A DNA stretch of 64,000 nucleotides from Ruegeria sediminis (GCF_005938215.1 NZ_VCPD01000002.1:62001-126000); one strand, 5' to 3'; positions 11,659 to 22,327 are shown, counted from the stretch's first letter. Numbers and translations are program-made. The notes: generated by a model from the letters alone, not told the origin.

Positions 11659-13257
11659 TTATTCCGCCGCGGCGGAAGCGGATCGGCGGTGAGCCGCCAT
11701 CCACTTGTCCAGTTGTTCGATTTGCTCCACGCTCAGCCTAAGGCCGAGCTTGTTGCGGCGCCAGACCACGTCTTCAGCCGTTCGGGCATATTCATGGGCC
11801 ATCAGCCAGGCGACTTCCGTTTCGGTCAGCGTGGCGCCGAAGTCCCGGCCCAGGTCCTCGGCCGTCTGCGCCTGGCCAAGGATGGCGGCGGCCTCGGTGC
11901 CGTAGGCCCGCACCAGACGCCGCGCCCAGAAGTCGTCCAGAAATCCGAAACGGGATTCCAGGTCCGCGACCAGCCGGTCGAACCCGTCGACCGGGAAGTC
12001 GCCTCCGGGCAGCGGGACGCCCGCCGTCCAGGGACCCTTGGCAAGGTCCAGGTGCCGGCCGATCTTTTCGAGCGCGCTTTCGGCGAGCCGCCGGTAGGTG
12101 GTGATCTTGCCGCCAAAGACATTGAGAACCGGCGCGCCGCCTTCCACATGGAGCTTGAGCGTATAGTCCCGCGTCGCCGCCGTCGCGCTGGACGCGCCGT
12201 CGTCATAGAGTGGGCGGACGCCGGAATAGGTCCACACGACATCATCTTCGACCAGCTTTTCCTTGAAATACCGGTTGGCGAAATTGATGAGGTAGCGTCG
12301 CTCTTCGGAGGTGCATTCCGGTGCGCGTGACGGGCTGTCGTGATCGGCGTCGGTGGTGCCGATCAGCGTGTAGTCGGTCTCGTAGGGAATGGCGAAGATG
12401 ATCCGGCCGTCGGTTCCCTGAAAGAAGTAGCATTTGCCGTGATCGTAGAGTTTGCGGGTGACGATATGCGACCCGCGCACAAGCCGGACCCCTTCGCTCG
12501 AATTGATCCGCATCGTGTTCTGGATGATTTCACCGACCCAGGGGCCGCCGGCATTGACCAGAATCCGCGCGAAATGGACCTCGGCCCGGTCGTTTTCGGC
12601 ATTCAGCGTTTCGATGCGCCATAGATCGCCCTCGCGGGCGGCGGAAACGACCTTTGTCCGGGTCATGATCCTTGCGCCGCGCGCTTCGGCGTCGCGTGCG
12701 TTCAGCACCACGAGGCGTGCATCCTCGACCCAGCAATCGGAATACTCATAGGCTTTCCCGAAACGGTCCTGCAGCGGCGCCCCTTCCGCCGAGCCCCTGA
12801 GCTCTAGGGTCGCGGTGCCCGGCAGGATCTTCCGCCCTCCGAGATGGTCGTACATGAACAGCCCCAGCCGGATCAGCCAGGCCGGGCGGCGGCCTTGCAT
12901 CCAGGGCATGAAAAGCCCCAGGAGTTTCGAGGTAGGGGTTTCCGCCTCGAAGCGCATGTCCTTGTGATAGGGCAGCACGAAGCGCATCGGCCAGCTGATA
13001 TGCGGCATGGCGCGGAGCAGAACCTCGCGTTCGATCAACGCCTCGCGCACCAGCCGGAACTCGAAATATTCCAGATACCGCAGCCCGCCGTGAAACAGCT
13101 TGGTCGAAGACGAGGATGTGGCGGAGGCGAGGTCGTTCATCTCGGCCAGCGTCACCGACAGGCCGCGACCGGCGGCATCGCGGGCGATTCCGCAGCCATT
13201 TATGCCGCCGCCTATGATGAACAGGTCAGTTGTTTCGGTGTCGCCGCGACGTGCCAC
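11659..13257 (-). CDS. glpD: Aerobic glycerol-3-phosphate dehydrogenase (FAD, membrane-associated)
   Basis: 532 residues from the GTG at 13257, which is preceded by AGGGGG at 6-7 nt; the ATG 60 bases upstream would add a basic tail with no homology look and a weaker site. The N-terminal dinucleotide-binding fold DLFIIGGGINGCGIARD binds FAD. The enzyme oxidises sn-glycerol-3-phosphate to DHAP and passes electrons to ubiquinone at the inner membrane. It is the first gene of the minus-strand operon, divergent from the DeoR-type repressor, with TTTTCG repeats in the shared promoter region. It completes the pathway uptake, GlpK, GlpD. Confidence 0.95.
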   Translation of the reverse strand: MARRGDTETTDLFIIGGGINGCGIARDAAGRGLSVTLAEMNDLASATSSSSTKLFHGGLRYLEYFEFRLVREALIEREVLLRAMPHISWPMRFVLPYHKDMRFEAETPTSKLLGLFMPWMQGRRPAWLIRLGLFMYDHLGGRKILPGTATLELRGSAEGAPLQDRFGKAYEYSDCWVEDARLVVLNARDAEARGARIMTRTKVVSAAREGDLWRIETLNAENDRAEVHFARILVNAGGPWVGEIIQNTMRINSSEGVRLVRGSHIVTRKLYDHGKCYFFQGTDGRIIFAIPYETDYTLIGTTDADHDSPSRAPECTSEERRYLINFANRYFKEKLVEDDVVWTYSGVRPLYDDGASSATAATRDYTLKLHVEGGAPVLNVFGGKITTYRRLAESALEKIGRHLDLAKGPWTAGVPLPGGDFPVDGFDRLVADLESRFGFLDDFWARRLVRAYGTEAAAILGQAQTAEDLGRDFGATLTETEVAWLMAHEYARTAEDVVWRRNKLGLRLSVEQIEQLDKWMAAHRRSASAAAE

Positions 13258-13324
13258 GCGATTCCCCCTATTCGCGAAACGTGTAGCGTTTGTGACAAGT
13301 ACGCGTGCGGTTCGCAACAGTTTT

Positions 13325-13345
13325 GTTTTCGTTTTCGTTCGTTTG
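13325..13345. promoter_or_regulatory. Candidate GlpR/DeoR operator repeats between glpD and glpR
   Basis: Three consecutive TTCG steps (GTTTTCGTTTTCGTTCG, 13325-13341) occur 68 nt upstream of the glpD GTG. DeoR-family glycerol repressors recognise TTTCG-type repeats. An inverse-oriented pair, CGAAAGGAAACGAAAGC at 13502-13518, overlaps the ribosome-binding site of the repressor gene, consistent with autoregulation. The role in binding is inferred. Confidence 0.55.
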
Positions 13346-13519
13346 GGTGCAAGCTTTTGAAAGTTTCCGAAAAAAATCTATCACTTGAACAACCGTTGAC
13401 ATCGACGCGGTTTGATTTTCATGCCAGTTTCGGCCGTTTTGCGTGCTTTTGGCCTTGGTGCGGCGCGAATTTTTCGCTACCGTCCCGCGTCAACGAGCAT
13501 ACGAAAGGAAACGAAAGCA

Positions 13520-14281
13520 ATGTCGCAGACCTTTCGGCATCCGGAAATTCTCGAAATCGCCCGCCGCGAAGGCAAGGTAACCGTCGAGGGGCTGGCCGAA
13601 CACTTCGGGGTGACCTTGCAGACGATACGGCGCGACCTGTCCGACCTGGCCGAGGCAGGCAGGCTGGAGCGGGTGCATGGCGGCGCGGTGCTTCCGTCGG
13701 GTACGACCAACATCGGCTACGAAGAACGTCGCACCCTGTTCATGGCGGCCAAGCAGCGGATCGCCAAGCTCTGCGCGGCGGACATTCCCGAAGGCGCGTC
13801 GGTCTTCCTGAACATCGGCACCAGTACCGAGGCCGTCGCCCACGAACTCCTGCATCATCGAAACCTGCTGGTGGTCACCAACAACATGAACGTGGCCAAC
13901 ATCCTCGTCGCCAATTCCGGCTGCCAGATCATCGTCGCCGGCGGCCAACTGCGCCGAACCGACGGCGGGCTGGTCGGCAAGCTGACCAGCGAGGCGATCG
14001 CCCAGTTCAAGTTCGACGTGGCGGTGATCGGTTGTTCGGCGCTGGACGAGGACGGCGACATGCTGGATTTCGACATCCAGGAGGTCGCCGTCAGCCAGAC
14101 GATCGTGGCGCAGTCCCGCAAGGTGTTCCTTGTGGCCGACCACTCCAAGTTCAAGCGTTCGGCCCCGGCGCGGATCGGTTCGCTTTCGGATATCGACGCG
14201 CTCTATACCGACCGGCCGCTGCCCGGCGACCTGACATCGCGCTGCCGCGACTGGGGCGTAGGCGTCGTCGTTGCCGATTAG
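13520..14281 (+). CDS. glpR: DeoR-family repressor of the glycerol locus
   Basis: 253 residues. The N-terminal winged HTH (EGLAEHFGVTLQTIRRDL, about 23-40) matches DeoR/GlpR. The C-terminal sugar-phosphate sensor domain shows NIGTSTEAVAHEL and the phosphate-contacting GCSALDEDGDMLDFD. The likely inducer is glycerol-3-phosphate. The ATG at 13520 is preceded by AAGGAAACGAAAGCA, which also carries operator-like repeats. The gene is divergent from glpD, the arrangement expected for a local repressor. A terminator lies about 160 nt downstream. Confidence 0.9.
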   Translation: MSQTFRHPEILEIARREGKVTVEGLAEHFGVTLQTIRRDLSDLAEAGRLERVHGGAVLPSGTTNIGYEERRTLFMAAKQRIAKLCAADIPEGASVFLNIGTSTEAVAHELLHHRNLLVVTNNMNVANILVANSGCQIIVAGGQLRRTDGGLVGKLTSEAIAQFKFDVAVIGCSALDEDGDMLDFDIQEVAVSQTIVAQSRKVFLVADHSKFKRSAPARIGSLSDIDALYTDRPLPGDLTSRCRDWGVGVVVAD

Positions 14282-14442
14282 GTCGGTAGGGTCGGTGTAA
14301 AAAGCGATGTAAGCGCAGCGAAACAGGGCGCACCAAACTGACCTACTTCGCGCCGCCTCGATTAGATTTTCTACACTTCGGGGCGCAGCTTGCGCACCGT
14401 CTGTGACGCGCGGAGTGCATGCCACGTCCCCGGAAACGGAAT

Positions 14443-14467
14443 AGGCACCTGAGTGGGGTGCCTTTTC
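14443..14467 (+). terminator. Rho-independent terminator downstream of glpR
   Basis: AGGCACC (14443-14449) pairs with GGTGCCT (14457-14463) around a 7-nt loop and is followed by TTTCC. It separates glpR from the convergent tRNA-Asn. Confidence 0.6.
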
Positions 14468-14490
14468 CTCGCGCAATCAATGCCTTGCGG

Positions 14491-14511
14491 GAAGATTGGC
14501 TCCGGCGGTAG
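14491..14511. repeat. 21-bp direct repeat at the tRNA-Asn 3' end (candidate att site)
   Basis: Exact, same-orientation copy of 1396-1416. It covers the final 15 bases of tRNA-Asn and 6 bases beyond. The two copies bracket 13.1 kb containing the LacI remnant and the entire glycerol locus. Confidence 0.6.
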
Positions 14512-14571
14512 GGATCGAACCTACGACCAATTGATTAACAGTCAACTGCTCTACCGCTGAGCTACGCCGGA
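14497..14571 (-). tRNA. tRNA-Asn (anticodon GTT)
   Basis: A 75-nt cloverleaf on the minus strand beginning TCCGGCGTAGCTCAGCGG and ending with an encoded CCA. The anticodon loop CTGTTAA gives GTT. The acceptor arms TCCGGCG and CGCCGGA pair perfectly, and the T-arm contains GGTTCGATCC. Its 3' end is duplicated at 1396. Confidence 0.97.
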
Positions 14572-14666
14572 ACGGTTCGCGCCGTATAGCAATCCGGGAA
14601 TCCGGCGTCCAGAGGGCTGTTGGAACTTTTTTGGCGTTCCTTTTCCACTGGAGCTTCGGGGCGTCC

Positions 14667-15410
14667 TCAGAATCGGTAGGTCGCGCCGAAGATCGGGCCG
14701 GACTGGTCGAATTCGTAGGCGGATCCGTTGATGTTGTGATTGACTTCGATGTAGCGATAGCCGCCGCGCAACAGCCAGTTGTCGTTTAGCGCATAATCTG
14801 CCGTCAGAAGGACCTGCCAGGTGTCGCTGCCGCTTTCGAATCCGCCATAATCCGCAAATGCGGTGCCGGACCATCTGTCATTGAACTGCATCCTCGCGCG
14901 TACGGCGATGAGGGGATCCACCCAGTCGTCACCGACGCTGGTGGTGCCGCCCGGCATGGTGCCGGGTTGCAATGTGAAATCCGTATCGGTCTTGTACCAG
15001 CGGAAGCCTGCACCGAGATCGACTGCGGTCTTCGGGTCCTGATATACGCGATAGGCGGCGTACCCGTTGAAGATCTGCGTCTTTACGGCCGTATCCAGAC
15101 TGCTGAAAGCCGGGCCGGGCGTCGCGTTGCCGAACGAGACGTCCGTCACCATGTAATCGGCGATGAAACTCCACCGGCCGTTCGATGCGGAGAAGGCGCC
15201 CATGAAGGCGAAATCGAGATTGTCGAGCGCATCGCTGAAAGACAGGGTGGCGTCGATTTGCTGCGTCGGTGAAGTAATCGAGGTGTTGGTCTCGGTCATG
15301 AACAGGTAGATGCTTGCCTCATAGTCCCAAGAACCATCCTGCGCATTGGCTTCGATGGGCGCGACAGAAACCAATCCCAGGCAAAGTGCCAGTGTAGTTG
15401 TGACTTTCAT
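14667..15410 (-). CDS. Outer-membrane beta-barrel protein, function unknown
   Basis: 247 residues with a signal peptide (MKVTTTLALCLGLVSVAPIEANAQ, cut near residue 24). The mature part is built of alternating hydrophobic/aromatic strands and ends YRF with a C-terminal Phe, the outer-membrane insertion signal. Repeated pieces such as AGFRWYKTDTDF and GGYRYIEVNH resemble OmpW/OprF-size eight-stranded barrels. The strong AGGAGG site precedes the ATG at 15410. It is monocistronic as far as the sequence shows; the 224-bp gap to the divergent glf gene holds its promoter. No ligand or role can be assigned. Confidence 0.8.
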   Translation of the reverse strand: MKVTTTLALCLGLVSVAPIEANAQDGSWDYEASIYLFMTETNTSITSPTQQIDATLSFSDALDNLDFAFMGAFSASNGRWSFIADYMVTDVSFGNATPGPAFSSLDTAVKTQIFNGYAAYRVYQDPKTAVDLGAGFRWYKTDTDFTLQPGTMPGGTTSVGDDWVDPLIAVRARMQFNDRWSGTAFADYGGFESGSDTWQVLLTADYALNDNWLLRGGYRYIEVNHNINGSAYEFDQSGPIFGATYRF

Positions 15411-15604
15411 CCAATCCTCCTGACCAAGGGCCTATCATTGACCATCTGGCGCTATTGCGTTGGGATCCTTTGCTGACGTGGCACCGATCCGATATTGGTG
15501 CACTTTAGCCAAAACTGTACGCTGGGTAATCCGAATTTTTTCAATCCGATTTCGATTGATCACGGGGCTTTCTATTTGACATCGGCGTGCATGGCGTTGA
15601 TTGA

Positions 15605-16792
<1,188 letters not shown>

Positions 16793-17162
16793 TCCTGCCG
16801 CACGATTGTCTCGGTCACGAACCGCCCAGATTTCGGCTTGGCTGCATACCGATCTGAAGCCGGGAGCCTCGCCTGCAAAGCCTGGATCGGTGATCTGACC
16901 GAGGGTTGACACCTGTGCATCCCTATATCCGGGGGGAAACTTCGCCTGCTTTCGCCATATTTGCGACCTGGCACGGGCTGAAGGCGCGTCAGCCTTGACA
17001 AGTCGCGTATCGGAATGAAACCCTTTGACGATCGGGAGAGCTTTGAATTTCAAATGTTTGCGCCCATTGTCTCCGGCCGGATTGTCCCTTATCGGCACAG
17101 TCCCGGAGGCGCGAGGGCCGCGCGGCTTTCCCGTCCAAAAAATAACACGTGGGAGTTCTTAG
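16793..17162. other. Intergenic region upstream of the TAXI binding protein
   Basis: 370 bp with no supported gene; the open frames on the minus strand lack any recognisable pattern. It should contain the promoter of the TAXI-TRAP operon. The start of that operon is preceded by GTGGGAG. I see no clear -35/-10 pair or riboswitch-like structure. Confidence 0.5.
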
Positions 17163-18131
17163 ATGAAAAACAGCAGCAAGCTTAGCCTCGGCGCCTTTGT
17201 CACGACGGCGTTCATGGCTCCGGCCGCGTATGCGGAGGAATTCATCACCATCGGCACCGGCGGTGTGACCGGCGTCTACTATCCGACCGGCGGCGCCATT
17301 TGCCGCCTAGTGAATAAGGGCCGCAAGGAACATGGCGTTCGCTGCTCGGTCGAGTCGACCGGGGGATCCGTTTACAACATCAACACCATCCGCGAAGGCG
17401 AACTGGAGTTCGGCGTCGCGCAATCGGACTGGCAGTTCCACGCCTACAATGGCTCGTCGCAGTTCGAGGACGCGGGCAAGTTCGAGGGTCTGCGCGCCGT
17501 ATTCTCGATCCACCCCGAGCCGTTCACCGTGGTCGCCCGCGCCGACTCGGGCATCACGACCTTTGATGACCTGAAGGGCAAGCGCGTGAACATCGGCAAC
17601 CCGGGTTCGGGCCAGCGTGGCACCATGGAAGTCGTCATGGCGGCCAAGGAATGGGGAATGCAGGACTTTGCGCTCGCCACCGAACTCAAGGCCGCCGAGC
17701 AGTCGGCTGCGCTTTGCGACAACCAGATCGACGCCATGATCTATACGGTTGGACACCCCTCCGGCTCGATCCAGGAGGCCACGACCGCCTGCGACTCGGT
17801 ACTGGTCAGCGTCGATGGCCCCGGCATCGACCGGCTGGTGGATGAAAACACGTTCTATCGCAAGGCGACCATTGTGGGTGGAACCTATCGCGGCAACCCC
17901 GATGACGTGAACACCTTCGGTGTGGGCGCGACCCTCGTGACCTCGGCAGATGTTTCCGAAGATGCGGTCTACACGCTGGTGTCTTCGGTCTTCGAGAACT
18001 TCGAGGATTTCAAGGGGCTGCACCCTGCCTTCGCGAACCTGAAGCCGGAAGAAATGATCAAGGATGGTCTGTCGGCGCCGCTGCACCCGGGTGCCGAGAA
18101 GTACTACAAGGAAAAGGGCTGGTTGAACTGA
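17163..18131 (+). CDS. TAXI-family TRAP transporter solute-binding protein
   Basis: 322 residues with a signal peptide (about 1-24, ending AAYAEE). The TAXI-family opening [22 protein letters not shown] is at the start of the mature protein, and the conserved [12 protein letters not shown] lies mid-protein. TAXI proteins bind small carboxylates such as glutamate or 2-oxoglutarate and feed a TRAP membrane component; the ligand here is not determinable. It is the first gene of a three-gene operon (binding protein, fused permease, UspA) and is separated from the permease by a GC-rich hairpin. Confidence 0.92.
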   Translation: MKNSSKLSLGAFVTTAFMAPAAYAEEFITIGTGGVTGVYYPTGGAICRLVNKGRKEHGVRCSVESTGGSVYNINTIREGELEFGVAQSDWQFHAYNGSSQFEDAGKFEGLRAVFSIHPEPFTVVARADSGITTFDDLKGKRVNIGNPGSGQRGTMEVVMAAKEWGMQDFALATELKAAEQSAALCDNQIDAMIYTVGHPSGSIQEATTACDSVLVSVDGPGIDRLVDENTFYRKATIVGGTYRGNPDDVNTFGVGATLVTSADVSEDAVYTLVSSVFENFEDFKGLHPAFANLKPEEMIKDGLSAPLHPGAEKYYKEKGWLN

Positions 18132-18146
18132 TCCAACCCTGAAAAC

Positions 18147-18170
18147 ACGGGGCGCCTGCGGGCGCCTCGT
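18147..18170 (+). terminator. Intercistronic hairpin after the TAXI binding-protein gene
   Basis: ACGGGGCGCC pairs with GGCGCCTCGT (one G-U pair) around a short loop. No T-run follows, so it probably acts as an mRNA-stabilising element raising binding-protein output relative to the permease, rather than as a full terminator. Confidence 0.5.
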
Positions 18171-18236
18171 CTCGCCCTGAACACAGGGGCAACAAGCCGC
18201 CGGCATGAAAAGGCAGCGGGAAGGGGAGACTGGTTG

Positions 18237-20846
18237 ATGGCTAACGAGGCGCACGGCAAACGTCCGCTATCCGAAGAAGAACTGCAGGAACTTGTCGCGT
18301 CCTCGGATGCTGGTGCGCGTGATCCCGCGGGAAATGTCGGGCTGTTTCTGGCGATAGTCGCGGTCATCTGGTCGCTGTTTCAGGTGGCGCTTGCCTCGCC
18401 GCTGTCGAACGTCCTTCTGCCCGGCAGCGTCATCAACAACTCGCGTCAGATTCACTTGGCCTTCGCAATCTTCCTTGCCTATGCCGCTTACCCGGCGCTG
18501 AAGTCCAGCCCGCGCGGGTATATCCCGATCCAGGATTGGATCATGGGTGTCGTCGGTGCCGGTATCTCGCTTTACGGGTACATATTCTACCAGAAGATCG
18601 TCGATGCGGGCGGGCTGGCCGATCACACCGACAAATGGTTCGCCCTCGCCGGCCTGCTGTTGCTGTTCGAGGCGGCGCGGCGTGCGCTTGGGCCCGCCAT
18701 GGCCATCATCGCCTCGATCTTTCTGGTCTATGTCTTCTTCGGTTCGTCCGAATGGGTTCCCGAGGTCATTCGCTGGAAAGGCGCCAGCCTCCAGAAGGCC
18801 ATGAGCCACATGTGGATCACGTCCGAAGGCGTTTTCGGGATCGCCTTGGGGGTCTCGACCAAGTTCGTGTTCCTCTTCGTCCTGTTCGGCGCGCTGCTCG
18901 ACAAGGCCGGGGCGGGGAATTACTTCATCAAGATGGCCTTCGGCGCGCTTGGCCACCTGCGCGGCGGCCCGGCCAAGGCCGCGGTTGTGGGCTCGGCGGC
19001 TACCGGACTCATCTCGGGGTCATCGATCGCCAACGTGGTCACGACCGGAACCTTCACCATCCCGCTGATGAAACGCGTTGGCTTCACCTCGGAAAAGGCC
19101 GGCGCGGTCGAGGTGGCCTCGTCTGTCAACGGCCAGATCATGCCGCCGGTCATGGGCGCAGCCGCATTCCTGATGGTGGAATATGTCGGCATCTCCTATG
19201 TCGAAGTCATTACCCATGCCTTCCTGCCCGCGCTCATCTCGTACATCGCGCTGGTTTACATCGTGCATCTTGAGGCAGTGAAACTGAACATGCCGACGCT
19301 GGGCGACAAGGTCGTGTCGCTTGGCCGTACCGTCGCCGGGATGGCCTTGTTCTTTGCGGGCTTCGCGCTGCTCTGCTATGGAGTGCAGTACCCGGTCCGC
19401 TGGGTGGTTGCCTTGGTGCCCGAAGGGTCCGGCTGGATTCTTGCGGCTTTGGTCTTCCTTTCTTACGTCGCCTTGCTTTGGTTTGCGGCGCAAGTGCCGG
19501 ATCTCGAGGCCGATGACCCCAACGCCGAAACGGTCGAACTGCCCGAAGTTGCCGAGATCTACAAGTCGGGCCTCTACTACCTGTTGCCGATCATCGTGCT
19601 GGTCTACTTCCTCATGATCGAACAGAAATCGCCGGGCTTGTCGGCCTTTTGGGCGACGGCTTTGCTTTTCGTGATCCTTCTGACCCAGAAGCCGCTCAAG
19701 TCGATGATGCGGGCGCAGAGCGACATGGCTGCGACATTCGTCGATGGCGTCCATGACCTCTGGCAGGGTCTGATTGACGGCGCTCGCAACATGATCGGCA
19801 TTGCGCTGGCGACGGCCACCGCAGGCGTCATCGTGGGCACCGTGACGCTGACCGGGGTAGGGCAGGTGATGGCGGACCTGGTCGAGTTCCTGTCGGGCGG
19901 CAATCTGATCCTGATGCTGGTGATGGTCGGTCTGCTTAGTCTCGTGCTGGGCATGGGGCTGCCGACAACCGCGAACTACATCGTGGTCAGTTCGCTGATG
20001 GCGGGCGTAGTGGTGGAACTGGGCGCCAATTCCGGCCTGATCGTGCCGTTGATCGCGGTGCACCTTTTTGTCTTCTACTTCGGCATCATGGCCGACGTGA
20101 CGCCGCCTGTGGGCCTGGCCTCGTTCGCAGCTGCAGCAGTGTCCGGAGGTGATGCGATCCGCACCGGATTCGTGGCATTCTTCTACAGCCTTAGAACCGT
20201 GGCGCTGCCCTTCGTGTTCATCTTCAACACCGACCTTCTGCTGATCGACGTGACATGGATTCAGGGCATATTGGTCTTCATCGTGGCAACCATCGGCATC
20301 CTGGTCTTCACTGCAGGAACGATGGGCTGGTTCGTGACGCGGTCCCGCATCTGGGAAAGCGTGGCGTTGATCGTAATCGCATTCGCCCTGTTCCGGCCCG
20401 GGTTCTTCATGGATCAGATCCAGGATCCCTACAGGGAAATCCCGCCGGGCGAAGTGGTTCAGGAGGTCGGAATCGCCGAGCCGGGCAGCGAGTGGCGCCT
20501 TGTGGTGGCCGGTCCGGATTTCGACACCGGTGCGATCCGCGAAACCCACGTCACGCTCACGATCGCCGAGGGCGACGATGGAGCGGCACGGCTGGAATCG
20601 CGCGGACTGCTCGTGCTTGAGGAAGACGGCATGCTGAAGGTCGAAGAACCCTTCCCCGGCACGCCCTTCTTCGAGAAGCTCGGAGACTATGATTTCTACG
20701 GCGATGAGCCGGTACACATCGTTTCGGCGCTGGAACGGGCCGAAGGCCTGCCGAAAGAGTTGATGTTCATTCCGGCCCTGCTCCTGCTGGGGCTGATCGC
20801 CTTCCTGCAACGCGGCCGGGCCGCCAGACAAGGAGTACCCGCATGA
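18237..20846 (+). CDS. TRAP transporter fused 4TM/12TM permease (TAXI type) with C-terminal DUF3394-like domain
   Basis: 869 residues from the ATG at 18237, 8 nt behind GGGGAG; a TTG one codon earlier is less likely. The small (DctQ-like) and large (DctM-like) membrane subunits are fused, giving many hydrophobic helices. The large-subunit signatures GSSIANVVTTGTF and GLPTTANYIVVSSL are intact. After about residue 700 there is a soluble stretch followed by a last helix near the C-terminus (FIPALLLLGLIAFL), which resembles the DUF3394 tail of this subfamily. It transports with a Na+ or H+ gradient the ligand delivered by the TAXI protein. Its stop overlaps the uspA start by 4 nt. Confidence 0.92.
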   Translation: MANEAHGKRPLSEEELQELVASSDAGARDPAGNVGLFLAIVAVIWSLFQVALASPLSNVLLPGSVINNSRQIHLAFAIFLAYAAYPALKSSPRGYIPIQDWIMGVVGAGISLYGYIFYQKIVDAGGLADHTDKWFALAGLLLLFEAARRALGPAMAIIASIFLVYVFFGSSEWVPEVIRWKGASLQKAMSHMWITSEGVFGIALGVSTKFVFLFVLFGALLDKAGAGNYFIKMAFGALGHLRGGPAKAAVVGSAATGLISGSSIANVVTTGTFTIPLMKRVGFTSEKAGAVEVASSVNGQIMPPVMGAAAFLMVEYVGISYVEVITHAFLPALISYIALVYIVHLEAVKLNMPTLGDKVVSLGRTVAGMALFFAGFALLCYGVQYPVRWVVALVPEGSGWILAALVFLSYVALLWFAAQVPDLEADDPNAETVELPEVAEIYKSGLYYLLPIIVLVYFLMIEQKSPGLSAFWATALLFVILLTQKPLKSMMRAQSDMAATFVDGVHDLWQGLIDGARNMIGIALATATAGVIVGTVTLTGVGQVMADLVEFLSGGNLILMLVMVGLLSLVLGMGLPTTANYIVVSSLMAGVVVELGANSGLIVPLIAVHLFVFYFGIMADVTPPVGLASFAAAAVSGGDAIRTGFVAFFYSLRTVALPFVFIFNTDLLLIDVTWIQGILVFIVATIGILVFTAGTMGWFVTRSRIWESVALIVIAFALFRPGFFMDQIQDPYREIPPGEVVQEVGIAEPGSEWRLVVAGPDFDTGAIRETHVTLTIAEGDDGAARLESRGLLVLEEDGMLKVEEPFPGTPFFEKLGDYDFYGDEPVHIVSALERAEGLPKELMFIPALLLLGLIAFLQRGRAARQGVPA

Positions 20847-21274
20847 CCAAGTCCGTACTCTGCGCCGTCGACATCAGCAACGGCGACAGCGATATTCCGG
20901 TTCTGCGGCGGGCGGCGCAGTTGGCCGACCTCGACGGGGCGCAACTCGACGTGGTGACTGTGCTGCCGGATTTCGGGGAAACGTGGGTATCGGGCTTCTT
21001 CGACACCGGTTTTCACGAAAAGGCGGTCAAGGACGCGCATGATCACCTGGTGGGACTGTGTGCTTCGGCCTTGGGAGAGGAACGCAATGCCTCCGTCCGT
21101 CACGTCGTGGCCACCGGAACCGCCTATCAGGAAATCCTGAAGACAGCCGAAACGGCGGGCAGCGATCTGATCGTCATCGGCGCGCACAAACCGGATCTCA
21201 AGGATTACCTGCTGGGTCCGAATGCCTCGCGCGTCGTTCGCCATTCCGCGGTTTCGGTCTACGTGGTTCGCTGA
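20843..21274 (+). CDS. Universal stress protein A-family protein, coupled to TRAP transporter
   Basis: 143 residues with the UspA fold: N-terminal strand SVLCAVDIS and C-terminal nucleotide-loop pattern VIGAHKPDLKDYLLGPNASRVVRHS (G-2x-G-9x-S/T-like). The start overlaps the permease stop (ATGA), so expression is coupled. A Usp protein translated with a TRAP transporter is known from the ectoine transporter TeaABC-TeaD of Halomonas, where the ATP-binding Usp modulates transport. A similar regulatory role is inferred here. Confidence 0.88.
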   Translation: MTKSVLCAVDISNGDSDIPVLRRAAQLADLDGAQLDVVTVLPDFGETWVSGFFDTGFHEKAVKDAHDHLVGLCASALGEERNASVRHVVATGTAYQEILKTAETAGSDLIVIGAHKPDLKDYLLGPNASRVVRHSAVSVYVVR

Positions 21275-21289
21275 TTCGGCGTCGCCGGT

Positions 21290-22327
21290 TCATTCATACC
21301 CGGTCATTTCCAGGTATCCGATGCCACTGTGGCTACCTGTTACCCTTACGGGCCCTTCCCAGTAGGAGAACGAGGTGCCCATCCATGCATTCGGATTGAG
21401 CGCGGAGATCTCGATGTCGAGGTCTTCATCGGGCAGCCCAAGCCGCCATCGCACCGGGATGTTGCGCCCGGCTGTCCGGGCCGTTTCCAGTGGTTCAGCC
21501 ACAAGCGCGCCGTCGTCGATGGCCCGCGCCTTTCCATCCGGTTCGATCCACGTGGCCGAAGTGTAGTCGCCGCGCGCGCCGCGCAGCCGAAAGGCCATCA
21601 GCCTGTCGCCGCTGTCAAAACGCAGCGAGAACCAGTCCCACCCGGTCTGGTCTTCCGACAGAGGTTGCGAAGACCATTCCCGATCCATCCAAGCCTTGCC
21701 CGTAACCTGAACGTCACCATCGGGCAGTTGAAGGGTTCCGGTGACGGCGTAAGCGGGTTGCGAGTAGTAGTAGCTGGCTTGCCCGTCCGCCGATTTGACC
21801 GAATAGCCGCCATCGCCATGAAAGACCAACGGACCCTGGGCATTCAATTTCAGGTCATAGCCGAAATCGGCGCCTCTTGCGGACAGGGTCAAGGAGTCCA
21901 TGTCGGGGCCGTCCATCCGCCATTCGTCGATCCAGGCCGCGAAGGGGTTGGCCGTCACGCCCGCCTGGCCGATTCCACCGCGCGCAATCCGCTCGGCAAA
22001 GCGGTGGCTGTCCGAGGTCGTCACGGCAGCATGTCCCATCCAGAGTTGCGGGCTTTGCCAGCCGTCCGAGTCAAGGGGCTTGAGGGCGGAGCGAAACAGG
22101 GTCCACTGAATGCCGTACTCCGCGCCGTCATCGCCCATGAGATTTGCCGTGACATACCACCATTCGATGCGGAACGTCGGATGAGCGCCATGATCTGCGG
22201 GGAACTGGAACTGATAACCGCGTTGCGGAACTTTAAAGCCTTCGGCGTCCGTTCCCAAGCCGGCAAACCCCTGCGCGAGCGCGGCGCAGGGCAAGAACAG
22301 AAGAAATGCCAGAAGCCTAACGTTCAT
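21290..22327 (-). CDS. AttH/CrtC-like lipocalin-fold secreted hydrolase
   Basis: 345 residues from the ATG at 22327; a TTG two codons earlier has no better site. A signal peptide (VRLLAFLLFLPCAALAQ) is present. The family motif RIEWWYVTANL is near the start of the mature protein, and GKAWMDREWSSQPL with WDWFSLRF follows, as in AttH and carotenoid 1,2-hydratase relatives. It is encoded as the third gene of an ABC cassette (ATPase, FtsX-like permease, AttH), the order seen in the attEFGH region of Vibrio. It is predicted to be periplasmic and to work with the exporter; the substrate, perhaps a lipid or isoprenoid, is not established. Confidence 0.82.
   Translation of the reverse strand: MNVRLLAFLLFLPCAALAQGFAGLGTDAEGFKVPQRGYQFQFPADHGAHPTFRIEWWYVTANLMGDDGAEYGIQWTLFRSALKPLDSDGWQSPQLWMGHAAVTTSDSHRFAERIARGGIGQAGVTANPFAAWIDEWRMDGPDMDSLTLSARGADFGYDLKLNAQGPLVFHGDGGYSVKSADGQASYYYSQPAYAVTGTLQLPDGDVQVTGKAWMDREWSSQPLSEDQTGWDWFSLRFDSGDRLMAFRLRGARGDYTSATWIEPDGKARAIDDGALVAEPLETARTAGRNIPVRWRLGLPDEDLDIEISALNPNAWMGTSFSYWEGPVRVTGSHSGIGYLEMTGYE

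Noticed and set aside
13394..13420. TTGACA near 13396 as a glpR promoter
   Set aside because: No acceptable -10 at 16-18 bp; kept as unproven and not annotated.
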